A stretch of DNA of 64,000 nt, taken from NCBI GenBank assembly GCA_963975425.1, contig CAXBGS010000008.1:1-64000 (forward strand), read 5' to 3'. Both the position numbers and the translations under genes were made by a program. This stretch comes from CAXBGS01 sp963975425 (GTDB taxonomy: Bacteria; Planctomycetota; Planctomycetia; Pirellulales; Pirellulaceae). This document shows, piece after piece, positions 17,070 through 25,947 of the stretch (its first letter is position 1; each line of letters opens with the position of its first letter). Below the pieces are notes generated by a model, which was not told the origin of the DNA, did no database searches, and saw nothing but the letters and a program-made list of their open reading frames with translations.

Positions 17070-18584
17070 TTACTCGGATGAATCATCCGACTGACGTTTG
17101 TTCTTTTTGTCGCGCTGCCTGAGAACGAAACGGCGAACCTTCGCTTCGCGCTCCTTTAGCCGCTGGGCACGCGCTTTGAATTTCGCTTCACGCTCTTTCA
17201 GCCGCGCATAGCGGCTCTTGACCTTCTTGGCTGCTTTGCGAACACGCTGCTCACGTTCGTCCAGCGGCGTCTTCGATTCGCGTTTGGCCGGCGTGTCGAT
17301 CAGCCCAGCGTCGACAGCCGATTCGACACCAGTCGGCTCCAGTTCTGCCGGTTCCGGATCGGCTGAGTCCGCACTCGCTGAGTCCCGATTAGCCGGTTCA
17401 AGAGCAGCCGGTTCAAGGTCGACGGATTCGAAATCAACGAGTTCCGAATCGATGGATGCGGCGACGTCCGATGGCTCATCGATCGTTTCCGCATCCGTCG
17501 ATTCTGTATCTGTCGGCTCATCCGCGGATTGTGGCGGCGCAAACCAAGCGGGATCCAAGAAGATGCAATTGGCCACGATCATCATGATCCCAAAGGTTGC
17601 CATGCCCATGAATAACGCGATTCCGCCATGCACGGCCACGGCCATTGCCAACACGAATGGCCGCGTCAGCTTGGGCCACACAAGGGCGCAATAAAAGATT
17701 TCCCAAAACATCGTCACGTGCGAAAGTGCCGAAAACAATCTCGGGTACGAGCCCAGCCACGTCAGATCGATGGATTGGTATTCGTAGTTTGCGATCGCGT
17801 ACCAAACAGCCGTTCCGTCCCACCACGATGTCCCGCGTGCTTTCGCGAGACCGCCGAACAAGTAAATCACGCACAGGTGCACTTGCAGCAGCCGCGTCGC
17901 GATGTTCGCCGAAACGCTCGGAACCGCTTCGGGCAACAACCACATCAGTTTAGAACTGGAGGAACGTCGGTCCGCAAATTTATCTCTTAGCCAGGCGTCG
18001 ACGCTGTACTTTGCCCCACACGGCGCGATCATCGTGTACATCGCCGCGTACGTCATGATCTGATCGAGCCCGAACAGGGCGCCGGTCAAACGATGCAAGT
18101 ACATCAATTGCAGAAACCAAGCCAGCGGCGCGGTGATCCGAGTCAAAAACCCAATCATGAATGCGGCAGTGACCACCAGTGTGAATGCGTGATGCATCCA
18201 CAGCAGCGCAGGGCTGCTGATGTACCACAGGTAACTTCGCGACCAATCCGATGGACCGAACGCCCCGTCATGTAATTGTCGAGACGTTTCATTGTTGATC
18301 CACGCGTTGTCGCCGAGAAACGACATCAAGTCGGTCGCCAATACCAAGTGCGCATACAACAGCATGGCGCCGGTTGCAATTCGCACCAAAGCGACGGTGT
18401 GGGGGAGGCGCGGCGTGAACCAAAAACGATCCCAACCGGTTACCAAACCGATCGACGATTCACCGATCCAGCGGCGAACTTCGCTCACGACGCGCGTTGA
18501 CAACGAATCAGCCGGGGACCGTTTCGGGGAAACTTTCGGAGCATCTTTCGGCACGGGGCGATTCGGTACCACACCCTCAGTCAT
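17070..18584 (-). CDS. HTTM-domain membrane protein with long charged C-terminal tail
   Basis: A 504-residue protein. Residues about 55-345 form an HTTM-type region (related to vitamin-K-dependent gamma-carboxylase) with several hydrophobic helices, for example ALVRIATGAMLLYAHLVLA and the family-like LQVHLCVIYLFGGLAKARG. It is followed by an acidic Ser/Asp/Glu/Pro-rich linker (about 350-430) and a strongly basic helical tail of Lys/Arg/Glu repeats (KEREAK, about 440-495). Carboxylase activity is not proven for this group. Its ATG overlaps the stop of the upstream gene by ATGA, so the two genes are translationally coupled. Confidence 0.8.
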   Translation of the reverse strand: MTEGVVPNRPVPKDAPKVSPKRSPADSLSTRVVSEVRRWIGESSIGLVTGWDRFWFTPRLPHTVALVRIATGAMLLYAHLVLATDLMSFLGDNAWINNETSRQLHDGAFGPSDWSRSYLWYISSPALLWMHHAFTLVVTAAFMIGFLTRITAPLAWFLQLMYLHRLTGALFGLDQIMTYAAMYTMIAPCGAKYSVDAWLRDKFADRRSSSSKLMWLLPEAVPSVSANIATRLLQVHLCVIYLFGGLAKARGTSWWDGTAVWYAIANYEYQSIDLTWLGSYPRLFSALSHVTMFWEIFYCALVWPKLTRPFVLAMAVAVHGGIALFMGMATFGIMMIVANCIFLDPAWFAPPQSADEPTDTESTDAETIDEPSDVAASIDSELVDFESVDLEPAALEPANRDSASADSADPEPAELEPTGVESAVDAGLIDTPAKRESKTPLDEREQRVRKAAKKVKSRYARLKEREAKFKARAQRLKEREAKVRRFVLRQRDKKNKRQSDDSSE

Positions 18585-19444
18585 CGCACCGCCTCTGACG
18601 GTGACAATGGCTCGTCCTCGTTCTTGTCCGAAAATGGGTGCCCGGCCGCCGACTGCTCCTGCTCGGCCACCGGTGGGGGAATTGTCTCGGGTACCGCCAC
18701 GGGCAACTCTTGTGTCCGACCGGGGACGGGGCCGCGCGCAATATCGCTGATGATCGGGCGGTCCAATAACACGCGGTACAGGTCTTCGTCAGTCAGCGCG
18801 ACGTCATCGACCGAAAGTGAAATGAAATCGGGAATCAGATGCTCGATGCGACGGATGGCAACGTTGTCGTTTCCGTTGCTGTGTTTCAAGTGTTCGATCA
18901 TGGACTGCCGGACATGTTCGTACCGCGCGCGTGAACGGACCCAAGCTTCCGCTTCTTCGCGCTGGGCCTCGAACAATTCCGCCGGAGGTCCGGGCGGTTG
19001 ATGAATCTCGGTCAAGAATTCAGCCAACATGAAATACCGGTGGTACAGCAACCGCGGCCATTGCTGCTGCAGATCAGGATACATCTGCTCGACCCGGCTG
19101 CCGTCGGACTGTGTCGTTGCGGCTTGGATCAAATGACTGGGTCCAGGATCGGGAGCAAAGAACGCATAGCCGCGATCGAGATAGAACGATTGGCAATACC
19201 ACCGCACCGGCTGCATCAGCATCGCGACCGAGGGAGAACTGCCCAGCGGCCCCTGAGTCTGCAGCGAAAGCGGTGGCCCCACCAACGCAACGAGATGAAA
19301 AACCAACACACCACTCGCGATCAGCTTACCGGTGGCTAATCGCCGACCGGGAACCGTCGTGTTTGGTGTGGATTCCGCCGACATTGACCAGTCCGCCGCC
19401 GAGTACTCTGCCCGATGAAAACGCTCAGCCGGTGCTGAGAACAT
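18581..19444 (-). CDS. HTTM-associated membrane-anchored hypothetical protein
   Basis: A 287-residue protein encoded immediately upstream of, and overlapping, the HTTM gene. One hydrophobic segment (GKLIASGVLVFHLVALVGPP, about residues 39-58) acts as a signal anchor. The rest is soluble and includes YAFFAPDPGPSHLIQA, which I recognise as a phrase found in small partners of HTTM proteins. The C-terminus is Pro/Glu-rich. The start at 19444 has a GGAAGAG Shine-Dalgarno; an internal ATG at 19384 has none. It probably works with the HTTM protein; the actual function is unknown. Confidence 0.7.
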   Translation of the reverse strand: MFSAPAERFHRAEYSAADWSMSAESTPNTTVPGRRLATGKLIASGVLVFHLVALVGPPLSLQTQGPLGSSPSVAMLMQPVRWYCQSFYLDRGYAFFAPDPGPSHLIQAATTQSDGSRVEQMYPDLQQQWPRLLYHRYFMLAEFLTEIHQPPGPPAELFEAQREEAEAWVRSRARYEHVRQSMIEHLKHSNGNDNVAIRRIEHLIPDFISLSVDDVALTDEDLYRVLLDRPIISDIARGPVPGRTQELPVAVPETIPPPVAEQEQSAAGHPFSDKNEDEPLSPSEAVR

Positions 19445-19597
19445 CGCTCTCTTCCTACGTTAGCTACCGCGCCGGGGTTGTACAGTCATCAACTTGTCAG
19501 GATCTCTGCCTCCAGCAGGATTCGTCTCAGCTGCATGCAGGATCGGTCTCTGTCACCCGTGTCACCGTTGGCGCCGCATGATTCAACGTTTCCCATA

Positions 19598-19631
19598 GAA
19601 AAAGCCGCGTCCCCATTTGGGACGCGGCTTT
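19598..19631 (-). terminator. rho-independent terminator of the TIGR03000 gene
   Basis: A perfect 13-bp stem (19601-19613 with 19619-19631) has a 5-nt loop and is followed on the minus strand by five T residues. It lies about 90 bp after the stop at 19723. Confidence 0.9.
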
Positions 19632-19722
19632 CGTTTTCAATCGCTGATTGATGATTCTCGAATCTCGGGATCACAAGCGACGCGACGGGTGTCGCATCGT
19701 GATGGTGATCGCTGGTCGATCG

Positions 19723-21123
19723 TTATCGCTGAGCAACCGAGACCGAGTCAAAGTCGAACGTCAATTCGGTCGTGCTGCCGGCAACCACGTTGACGGTTCT
19801 TTCCTTGCTGACGTTCTGGCCATTGACGACGGCCGTGACAACCACGGTGTAGTTGGACCATTGCTGACCGGGTTTCAATTGCGTCGTGCGGAAGGTTCGA
19901 ACCTGTCCACTTCCGTTGGTTTCGTTGCCGGCCAATACCACTTTGGCATCCGCAGGAACGTTCAGCTTGACCACGGTCGTCATGACGTCGCTTTTGGTTA
20001 CGGTCACATCGGCATCGGTCGGGGCATCGGCTTTCTCAAAGACAACACGCTCGGTGTCACCTGGTCGCAGCTTGACCGACTTTTCTTCCGTCTTTTCTTC
20101 GCCGCCGGCGTTGTATTCCACTTTAACGACGTAAGTGTAAACGTAGCCTTCCTTGAGTCCGCGTGACATGAACTGGCGGACTTCGCCGTCGCTGGATGTC
20201 TCGTGACCGTTGACGGTGACTTTGGCACCTTCGTGTGGCACGGCGACGGTCAGCAAAGCGGCATCGCTTTCGACAGCCGGTTTGGACGATTCGTATCGCG
20301 TCGAGTCATCGGGAGTCGGTTCGGCAATGCTCGTGCCTTCGGATGAATTTCCATCACTGATCACGCCGGTTTCATAACCACCGTCGGTGATCACACCCGC
20401 ATCGAGGCTGCTGTCCAAGATCACGCCACCGTCGTAGCTGCTGCCGTGAATGACGGTGCCTTCGATCGGTGTCGAGTAGGATTCGACGGGAGCGTATGAC
20501 TGGTAAGACGATTCGACGACGGATGATTCATAGCCGGCTGATGCACCCAACGAGACCGATTGGATGGGCGCCGAGTAGGAAACCGGCGATGAGTAGCTGA
20601 CGGTGCTGCCACCAGACGAACCGCCACTGCTGCCGCCAGAGGATCCGCCGCTGCTGCCACCGGACGAACCGCCGCTGCTTGCGACGCGGTAACCGCCGGA
20701 TGAACCGCCGCTGCTGCCACCACTGCTGGCACTCGCACGTGCGGCACGGTGAGCGTGTAAACGCGAGACGAGGCGCTGAAGAGGCCCAACGCGTCCACCA
20801 CTGCTGCCACCATATCGCGCCGATACATAACCGCCGCCAGAGCTTCCGCCGGATGATCCACCCGAGCTTCCGCCCGAAACGGCAACGCCGCCGGAACTTC
20901 CGCCAGAGGAACCACCGCGAGCTTGTAATTTTGAACGAAGGTGACCCAACAACGTTCCGCCGCGGCTGCCGGCCGATGCGTATCCGCCGCCGGACGATCC
21001 ATAACCGGAAGAATATCCTCCGGAAGAACCACCAGCGTTGGCAACACTTGACGAATCAAGTGAGGTCAGACTGAAGGCTGCGATCAAGACCGCAAGCGGT
21101 GCACAAAAACGATGACAAATCAT
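19723..21123 (-). CDS. secreted Gly/Ser-rich protein with two TIGR03000 domains
   Basis: A 466-residue protein. The start at 21123 has a strong AAGGAGGA site. A signal peptide ends near SVANA. Residues about 30-195 are composed of SGGSSGG repeats with interspersed LRSKLQAR-type basic helices. A Ser/Tyr-rich linker follows (to about 290), then two TIGR03000 domains, about residues 298-375 and 383-460, each with the pattern V-P-x-x-A-K-V-x-(V/L)-x-G-x-x-T/E and a YTYVVK or YTVVV strand. TIGR03000 is a planctomycete domain of unknown function. The layout suggests a surface or wall protein with a flexible Gly/Ser arm. The strong Shine-Dalgarno and terminator fit high expression. Confidence 0.88.
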   Translation of the reverse strand: MICHRFCAPLAVLIAAFSLTSLDSSSVANAGGSSGGYSSGYGSSGGGYASAGSRGGTLLGHLRSKLQARGGSSGGSSGGVAVSGGSSGGSSGGSSGGGYVSARYGGSSGGRVGPLQRLVSRLHAHRAARASASSGGSSGGSSGGYRVASSGGSSGGSSGGSSGGSSGGSSGGSTVSYSSPVSYSAPIQSVSLGASAGYESSVVESSYQSYAPVESYSTPIEGTVIHGSSYDGGVILDSSLDAGVITDGGYETGVISDGNSSEGTSIAEPTPDDSTRYESSKPAVESDAALLTVAVPHEGAKVTVNGHETSSDGEVRQFMSRGLKEGYVYTYVVKVEYNAGGEEKTEEKSVKLRPGDTERVVFEKADAPTDADVTVTKSDVMTTVVKLNVPADAKVVLAGNETNGSGQVRTFRTTQLKPGQQWSNYTVVVTAVVNGQNVSKERTVNVVAGSTTELTFDFDSVSVAQR

Positions 21124-21358
21124 AGGTGTTGAATCCTCCTTCAGACGTCGCCCGCAACAATGGCTTTTCAGCGCGATTTGCGGACCCAGCAACGTCAAAC
21201 CTTATCGTTCCGTCCCCCGATGGTATGACGGATTCACGACTTAGAATAGCGAACGGATTACGCGATTCAAGCAGGTCAGGCAAATTTTGCACCCCTGGGC
21301 AAGCTGCGCGACTGCGCAGCATAGGCAAAGATGTCCGGCGTCGGCCCCTTACGGATGT
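21124..21358. other. intergenic spacer with leader of the TIGR03000 gene
   Basis: No gene is supported here. The region holds the promoter of the gene starting at 21123; no clear terminator for the upstream gene is visible. Confidence 0.35.
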
Positions 21359-22777
21359 TTAATCAACCCGTTTGAGTGAAATTGCGTCGAAATCCGCGCG
21401 CCCGGTTGCCCCAAATAATCCGATTCGCAAAATCGCCTCATGGGTCTTGGCGGGCACGCGAACCAGCCGGCTGACGTTTCGCCAAGGTGTCGTCCCCGAA
21501 AACGGACCGAGCCAATAGATCCCCAGCTCGTTGCGATCGCGATCATAGAAACTGATCGCAATCACGGGCCGCGCTTGGGGCCCCGGCCCCTGCTGAACAT
21601 TCTCGGTCCGCACCCGGCCGCTCATCCGCAACATTCCGACGTGGGTCCCATCGATCGGAATACCTTGCAGCAGGTGCGAATCGAGTCCCGGCGTCGTGTT
21701 CTCAAACCGCGCAAACGCGTTCCCGGCAAAATTCGTCGCCGCGCCGGTGCCAGCAGAGTCTTTGACCCGCCGAACTTGGCGGCCATAGTACCAACCCGCG
21801 ATATATTCTTGGCGATACTTCTGATCGAGCCGGTCGCTGGTGGAATGATCGGAACTAGGCGAGTTGGTCTTGGACTGATCGGCATCGATTGACTCGGCCG
21901 TATCCCTAGCATCGTCGATGCTGGCGGCAATATGTTCAGGAACCGCTTCAAAGTCGCCATTAACGACCACTGGATTCTTACGATCCGGTTGCAACTGTCG
22001 ACTTTCCTCCGCTTCACCGGTCATCGGCACAAATAATGTCGGACGCAGCGGTTTACGGATCAGCTTGCCGTTTTGCTTGGTCATTTCGAACAGTGTTTGT
22101 TGGTAACGCTGTCCGACGGGAATGATCATCTTGCCACCTTCGCGCAATTGATCGATCAGCGGCTGGGGAACCGACTCGGGGCTGCACGTGACGATGATTT
22201 TGTCCAGCGGCGCGGCTTCAGGCCAACCGAGATACCCGTCACCGATCCTCGTCGATACGTTTTTGTAGTCCAAACGCTTCAGAACTTTAGCGGCTTGCTG
22301 GCCCAGTTCCGGCACAATCTCGATCGAATAAACATGTTGAACCAGGGGACTGAGCACGGCGGCCTGATAGCCGCTGCCGGTTCCGACTTCTAATACCTTG
22401 TCGGTCGGCTGTGGGTCCAAGACTTCAGTCATCAGTGCCACGATGAATGGGCTGCTAATGGTTTGCGAATCACCGATCGGCAGTGCCATATCCAAGTAAG
22501 CTTGTTCGCGCAAATGTTCCGGCACAAACTCGTGCCGAGGCGTATTGCGAATCGCATCCAGCACCCGCGGATTGGTCACGCCGGCCTTTTCGACTCGCAT
22601 CCGCACCAGTTCATCTCGCGCATCTTTAAACCGGGCGAGGCTACGTTTCAACTTGACGCTGACTTCCGCATGGGGCGCCGTTTTTGTTCCTTGTGCCAGC
22701 ACACGCTTAGAAGATTGTTCGGACAAAATGATTCCCGTGAAAAAGACGATGACAGCGATGGCTCGCGATACCGGCAT
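21359..22777 (-). CDS. exported protein-L-isoaspartate O-methyltransferase-like protein with C-terminal beta domain
   Basis: A 472-residue protein from the ATG at 22777. The first 29 residues form a signal peptide (RAIAVIVFFTGIILSEQ, then VLAQG). Residues about 45-260 are a PCMT domain: the SQTISSP active-site motif (Ser about 108), SAM motif I VLEVGTGSGYQ (about 128-138) and IPVGQR. An acidic Ser/Asp linker follows. The C-terminal domain (about 325-472) looks like a beta-sandwich carbohydrate-binding or galactose-binding-like module. PCMT repairs isoaspartyl residues with SAM. Export of a SAM enzyme is unusual. An in-frame ATG at 22951 would add 58 residues but has no Shine-Dalgarno. Confidence 0.8.
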   Translation of the reverse strand: MPVSRAIAVIVFFTGIILSEQSSKRVLAQGTKTAPHAEVSVKLKRSLARFKDARDELVRMRVEKAGVTNPRVLDAIRNTPRHEFVPEHLREQAYLDMALPIGDSQTISSPFIVALMTEVLDPQPTDKVLEVGTGSGYQAAVLSPLVQHVYSIEIVPELGQQAAKVLKRLDYKNVSTRIGDGYLGWPEAAPLDKIIVTCSPESVPQPLIDQLREGGKMIIPVGQRYQQTLFEMTKQNGKLIRKPLRPTLFVPMTGEAEESRQLQPDRKNPVVVNGDFEAVPEHIAASIDDARDTAESIDADQSKTNSPSSDHSTSDRLDQKYRQEYIAGWYYGRQVRRVKDSAGTGAATNFAGNAFARFENTTPGLDSHLLQGIPIDGTHVGMLRMSGRVRTENVQQGPGPQARPVIAISFYDRDRNELGIYWLGPFSGTTPWRNVSRLVRVPAKTHEAILRIGLFGATGRADFDAISLKRVD

Positions 22778-23068
22778 CACGCATTTTTCGGCACCGACAT
22801 CCGTTTTCGACTGGGACTTCCAGCGACCGTGATTTTCGAAAGCGATGTGACTCGAAGCCCCCATCATGAAGATATTGCAGAGCATTGCGAACACCGAGAT
22901 TCTGGTAAACGTGTGACAGGGTTCGGCGAACCGTTTTTCGATCGACAGCAAGTATTTCTCAGGCCTGTATGGCGACGTCCATGCTTTCCATCCACGTCCA
23001 GCACCCTGATGCCAGGAATCGACTCATGGACAAACGATTCTGAGCCGCGGCGAACTCGCTGCCGCGAC
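22778..23068. other. intergenic spacer between ppx-type and PCMT genes
   Basis: No gene is supported in these 291 bp. Both flanking genes are on the minus strand. The PCMT reading frame is open to 22951, so a longer N-terminus cannot be excluded from sequence alone. Confidence 0.4.
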
Positions 23069-24643
23069 CTAGCTTCCGCTTCGCAACAGCACTGGCATTC
23101 CAAACACTTCTTCGAACAATCCGCTGTTTTGCCGCATCGCGACTTGTTCCAGTGAAACGTCGTCGACGCCGGGAACTGTAATGATCAATCGCTTGCCGGA
23201 CCGATTGCATTCGATTTCGCGAATGCGACCGCTGCGGGTGTCATCAAGCGCAAGCGCCAGTCGCAGGATCGCGGCCAGCTTGGCCACCACCACGCGTTTC
23301 TCTCGGTCCAGCGTCCCATAAATGTCGTGCGTGGCCTGTGGATTTGCGCGTCGGTAGTATCGCACGATCAGTCCAACCTGCAGCAATTCGCTGCGTGACA
23401 AGCCGAACAGTTCACTGTTTCGAATCAGGTACAAGGCGTGTTTGTGATTGCTGCGGACGTTGATCAGCATGCCCGATTCGTGCAGCAGCGCGGCGACGTA
23501 CAGCAACACCTCGTGCCGATTTTCTAAGGCGTGCAATTCCGAGAGTTGATGAAAGAGTTTTCTCGCCAACTCGGCAACTTGCCGGCCGTGCGTCTCGTCA
23601 ACGCCAAACTTGCGGCCCAGTGAGATTGCCGAACGAACAATTTGATTTCGAAATTCAGCTGTCCAGTTGCCACCCACCGCGATGTCGTTCAGCAAACCGT
23701 CTCGCAAGTTGGTTTCACAGACATAGACATGTGACAAACCGAAATGTTTCGCGAGCATGACGTTAGCCAGCATGGCGGTCGCCATCGTTTCGGCTTCGAT
23801 AAAACTGGCTCCATAGCGTTTGACGATTTTGTCTTCGTCCAGTTTCAACAAACCATCGGTAAAGGATTCCAGTTCCGATGTTGAAATGCGCGAGAGACTG
23901 ACCCCGTCCCAATCACTCTTGAGATGCTTGGCCACGAATCGCATGTCACCGCCCAACGTGATCAAATGCGTCGAGTCATCGGTGTGGACATTTTCGGCGA
24001 TTTGGATGACTGCGCGACGGATGTGGCCATCCAGCAGGGAACGATGCCGCGAAGCCCCCGCACGGGACGATTCCAGCATGCGCAGCAACCGCAAGGAACC
24101 CAACCGAAACGAGCCGCTATAGACGACGTTTCCGCCACGAACAATCAGCACTTCGGTGCTGCCGCCGCCGACTTCGACCACCACCGATTTGCCTTTGGCC
24201 AGCTCTTCGTGCGCGGCCAAGTGCGGGATGATCCCCATGTATGTGATTCGGTTGACTTCCGCATCATCGATCGTTTCGACATCAAGCCCGGTCGCAACGA
24301 AAATCCGATCCGTAAAGGCGACACGATTGGTCGCTTCGCGTACGGCACTGGTTGCGACCACTCGCACATCCGCGTCGGCAATATCGTATTCGCGAAGCAG
24401 ACGTTTGTACTTGATCAGAATGCTGGCGGCTTTTTCGATACTAGCGCGGCTGATACGCCGCGTCGCGAACACTTCGCGTCCTAAGTCGACCGCCTGCAGC
24501 AACGCATCCAGGCTTCGAACTTCGCCGCCATCACGAAGCTCGGCGACCTCCATTCGGATACTGGTCGCGCCGATATCAATCACGGCAACCAACCGCGGCT
24601 GGTTCATCGTCGGTGCTGTGCCGGAATGGTGAGGTAGTTTCAT
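23069..24643 (-). CDS. exopolyphosphatase / guanosine pentaphosphatase family protein
   Basis: A Ppx/GppA phosphatase, cleaving polyphosphate or pppGpp. The ASKHA-fold N-terminal domain shows phosphate motif 1 AVIDIGATSIRMEV (about residues 20-33), VVATSAVREATN, VVEVGGGSTEV and the LGSLRLLR motif. The C-terminal HD-like domain has LLHESGM and NHKHALYLIRNSELFG, as in E. coli Ppx. Length 524 is close to the usual 500-510. Which of the two activities applies cannot be read from the sequence. The start may also be the ATG at 24607 (MNQPRL), which is nearer the family norm; neither site has a clear Shine-Dalgarno. A terminator for the opposite end lies just upstream (24662-24684). Confidence 0.88.
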   Translation of the reverse strand: MKLPHHSGTAPTMNQPRLVAVIDIGATSIRMEVAELRDGGEVRSLDALLQAVDLGREVFATRRISRASIEKAASILIKYKRLLREYDIADADVRVVATSAVREATNRVAFTDRIFVATGLDVETIDDAEVNRITYMGIIPHLAAHEELAKGKSVVVEVGGGSTEVLIVRGGNVVYSGSFRLGSLRLLRMLESSRAGASRHRSLLDGHIRRAVIQIAENVHTDDSTHLITLGGDMRFVAKHLKSDWDGVSLSRISTSELESFTDGLLKLDEDKIVKRYGASFIEAETMATAMLANVMLAKHFGLSHVYVCETNLRDGLLNDIAVGGNWTAEFRNQIVRSAISLGRKFGVDETHGRQVAELARKLFHQLSELHALENRHEVLLYVAALLHESGMLINVRSNHKHALYLIRNSELFGLSRSELLQVGLIVRYYRRANPQATHDIYGTLDREKRVVVAKLAAILRLALALDDTRSGRIREIECNRSGKRLIITVPGVDDVSLEQVAMRQNSGLFEEVFGMPVLLRSGS

Positions 24644-24661
24644 TGTGTGCCAGTGTGGTCA

Positions 24662-24684
24662 ATAAAAACGCTCCGAAAGGAGCG
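24662..24684 (-). terminator. rho-independent terminator upstream of ppx, ends the SBF operon
   Basis: On the minus strand the hairpin cgctcctttcggagcg (6-bp stem, 4-nt loop) is followed by TTTTTATT. It lies about 260 bp downstream of the SBF stop and before the start of the Ppx/GppA gene. Confidence 0.8.
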
Positions 24685-24835
24685 CCGCCATGTGCCAAAG
24701 TGCCCGAACTTGCCGCATCGGCCTACCACCATGATAACGTTTGCTCAGCAAATCCGAATCGGCGGTCGATTTGCCGCCAATCACGCGCCGATCGGTACTT
24801 ATCGAGTTCAAATACGTCGATAACGCAAACGCTTT

Positions 24836-24932
24836 GGCGATTGGATCACTGGCGATTGGATCACTGGCGAGATTGGCCAATCAGGCCGACACGATTGGCC
24901 AATCAGGCCTGCGGGTGGCAGATCAGGCCTGC
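24836..24932. repeat. two families of 15-17-bp tandem duplication
   Basis: A 15-bp unit ggcgattggatcact occurs twice (24836-24865). The 17-bp unit gattggccaatcaggcc occurs at 24871-24887 and 24893-24909, and a related 12-bp piece follows at 24921. The core gattggccaatc is itself a perfect 12-bp palindrome. The array ends 11 bp from the SBF stop. Confidence 0.75.
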
Positions 24933-24942
24933 ACGCGGGTTA

Positions 24943-25947
24943 TTAGGACTGCAGGTCAAGCTCGGCTGGTTCAAACCGATGCCATAGCATTGCGAGCACC
25001 GTCCCGGTCAACATGCACCCAAACGTATAGGCTGCGGTCGGGATCGTCGCCACCGAATCAACGCCGTACATCGACACGGCCAATGTGGTTCCTAGCCCCG
25101 CATTCTGCATCCCGACCTCCAGCGTCAATGCTCGTCGGTAACGTGACGTCATCCCAGCCAAACGCCCCAGAGTGTATCCCGATGCGTACCCGACCGCGTT
25201 GACCAGTAACAAAGAAGCAACGATCACCAGGCTGACACTGGCGAGTCGTTCACGGTTGACGGCGACGACCAGCGCAATGATCGCCAGCAAGGATACCGAA
25301 GCGACCAAAGACGCGAAGCGATCGCTGACTCCTCGAATCCAGAGCCAGCGGTCCGAGAGCACGAACCCGACGACCGTCGGCAGGACGACACCGAACAACA
25401 GCCGCATCGATGTCACGGCTGGTGAATCGAGCGATGGGGTCCATGACGGACCGGCCACCACGCTAAGCACGGCGGGCACCGTCACAGGTGACAACAGCGT
25501 CGCAACACTCGTCAATGTGACCGAGAACGCCACGCTGCCGCCCGCCGTGTGCGTCAATACATTCGATGCCATCGCGCCAGGAACACAGCCGACCAGAATC
25601 ACGCCCGCGGCCAACTCACTGGACATCGGCACCAGCTTGGTCACCGACCATGCGGCGGCAGGCATGACCAGGACTTGCGCTAACACGCCCAGCAAGACCC
25701 ACCAGGGACGTTTCCGCAGCGGCAACAGTTCGGGCCGACGTACCAGCGTGCCCAACGAAAACATTGTGGCGACAATCAGCGACCAGAGCAGGGCAGGGGA
25801 GGGCGCAAAGGGATCAAACCCAACCCTGTCGATTGGCCAAAACAAGGCGATCCCCGAGGTCACCAGCAGCCAAAACAAGACACTGCGCAACAAGCTTGGC
25901 ACATACTTGCCTGGTTGACGGGTGTCATTCACATGGGTTTTCGACAC
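24943..25947 (-). CDS. bile acid:sodium symporter (SBF) family transporter
   Basis: A 334-residue polytopic protein with about ten hydrophobic helices. SBF-family landmarks are the VGCVPGAMASNVLTHTAGG stretch and a second half ending in ALTLEVGMQNAGLG, matching the family's unwound-helix motifs (GxMxxN, EVGxQN). Members carry organic anions with sodium; the substrate here is unknown. The GTG start at 25947 abuts the stop of the HAD gene, so it is the last gene of a tight three-gene operon. Downstream there are tandem repeats and a terminator at 24662. Confidence 0.88.
   Translation of the reverse strand: MSKTHVNDTRQPGKYVPSLLRSVLFWLLVTSGIALFWPIDRVGFDPFAPSPALLWSLIVATMFSLGTLVRRPELLPLRKRPWWVLLGVLAQVLVMPAAAWSVTKLVPMSSELAAGVILVGCVPGAMASNVLTHTAGGSVAFSVTLTSVATLLSPVTVPAVLSVVAGPSWTPSLDSPAVTSMRLLFGVVLPTVVGFVLSDRWLWIRGVSDRFASLVASVSLLAIIALVVAVNRERLASVSLVIVASLLLVNAVGYASGYTLGRLAGMTSRYRRALTLEVGMQNAGLGTTLAVSMYGVDSVATIPTAAYTFGCMLTGTVLAMLWHRFEPAELDLQS

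Noticed and set aside
20610..20980. repeat block considered as a CRISPR array
   Set aside because: The repeats are short and in frame, encode Gly/Ser units, and have no regular unique spacers.
20421..21059. 212-codon minus-strand ORF inside the TIGR03000 gene
   Set aside because: It is an alternate frame of the SGGSSGG repeats, giving biased Ala/Val/Arg sequence without family features.
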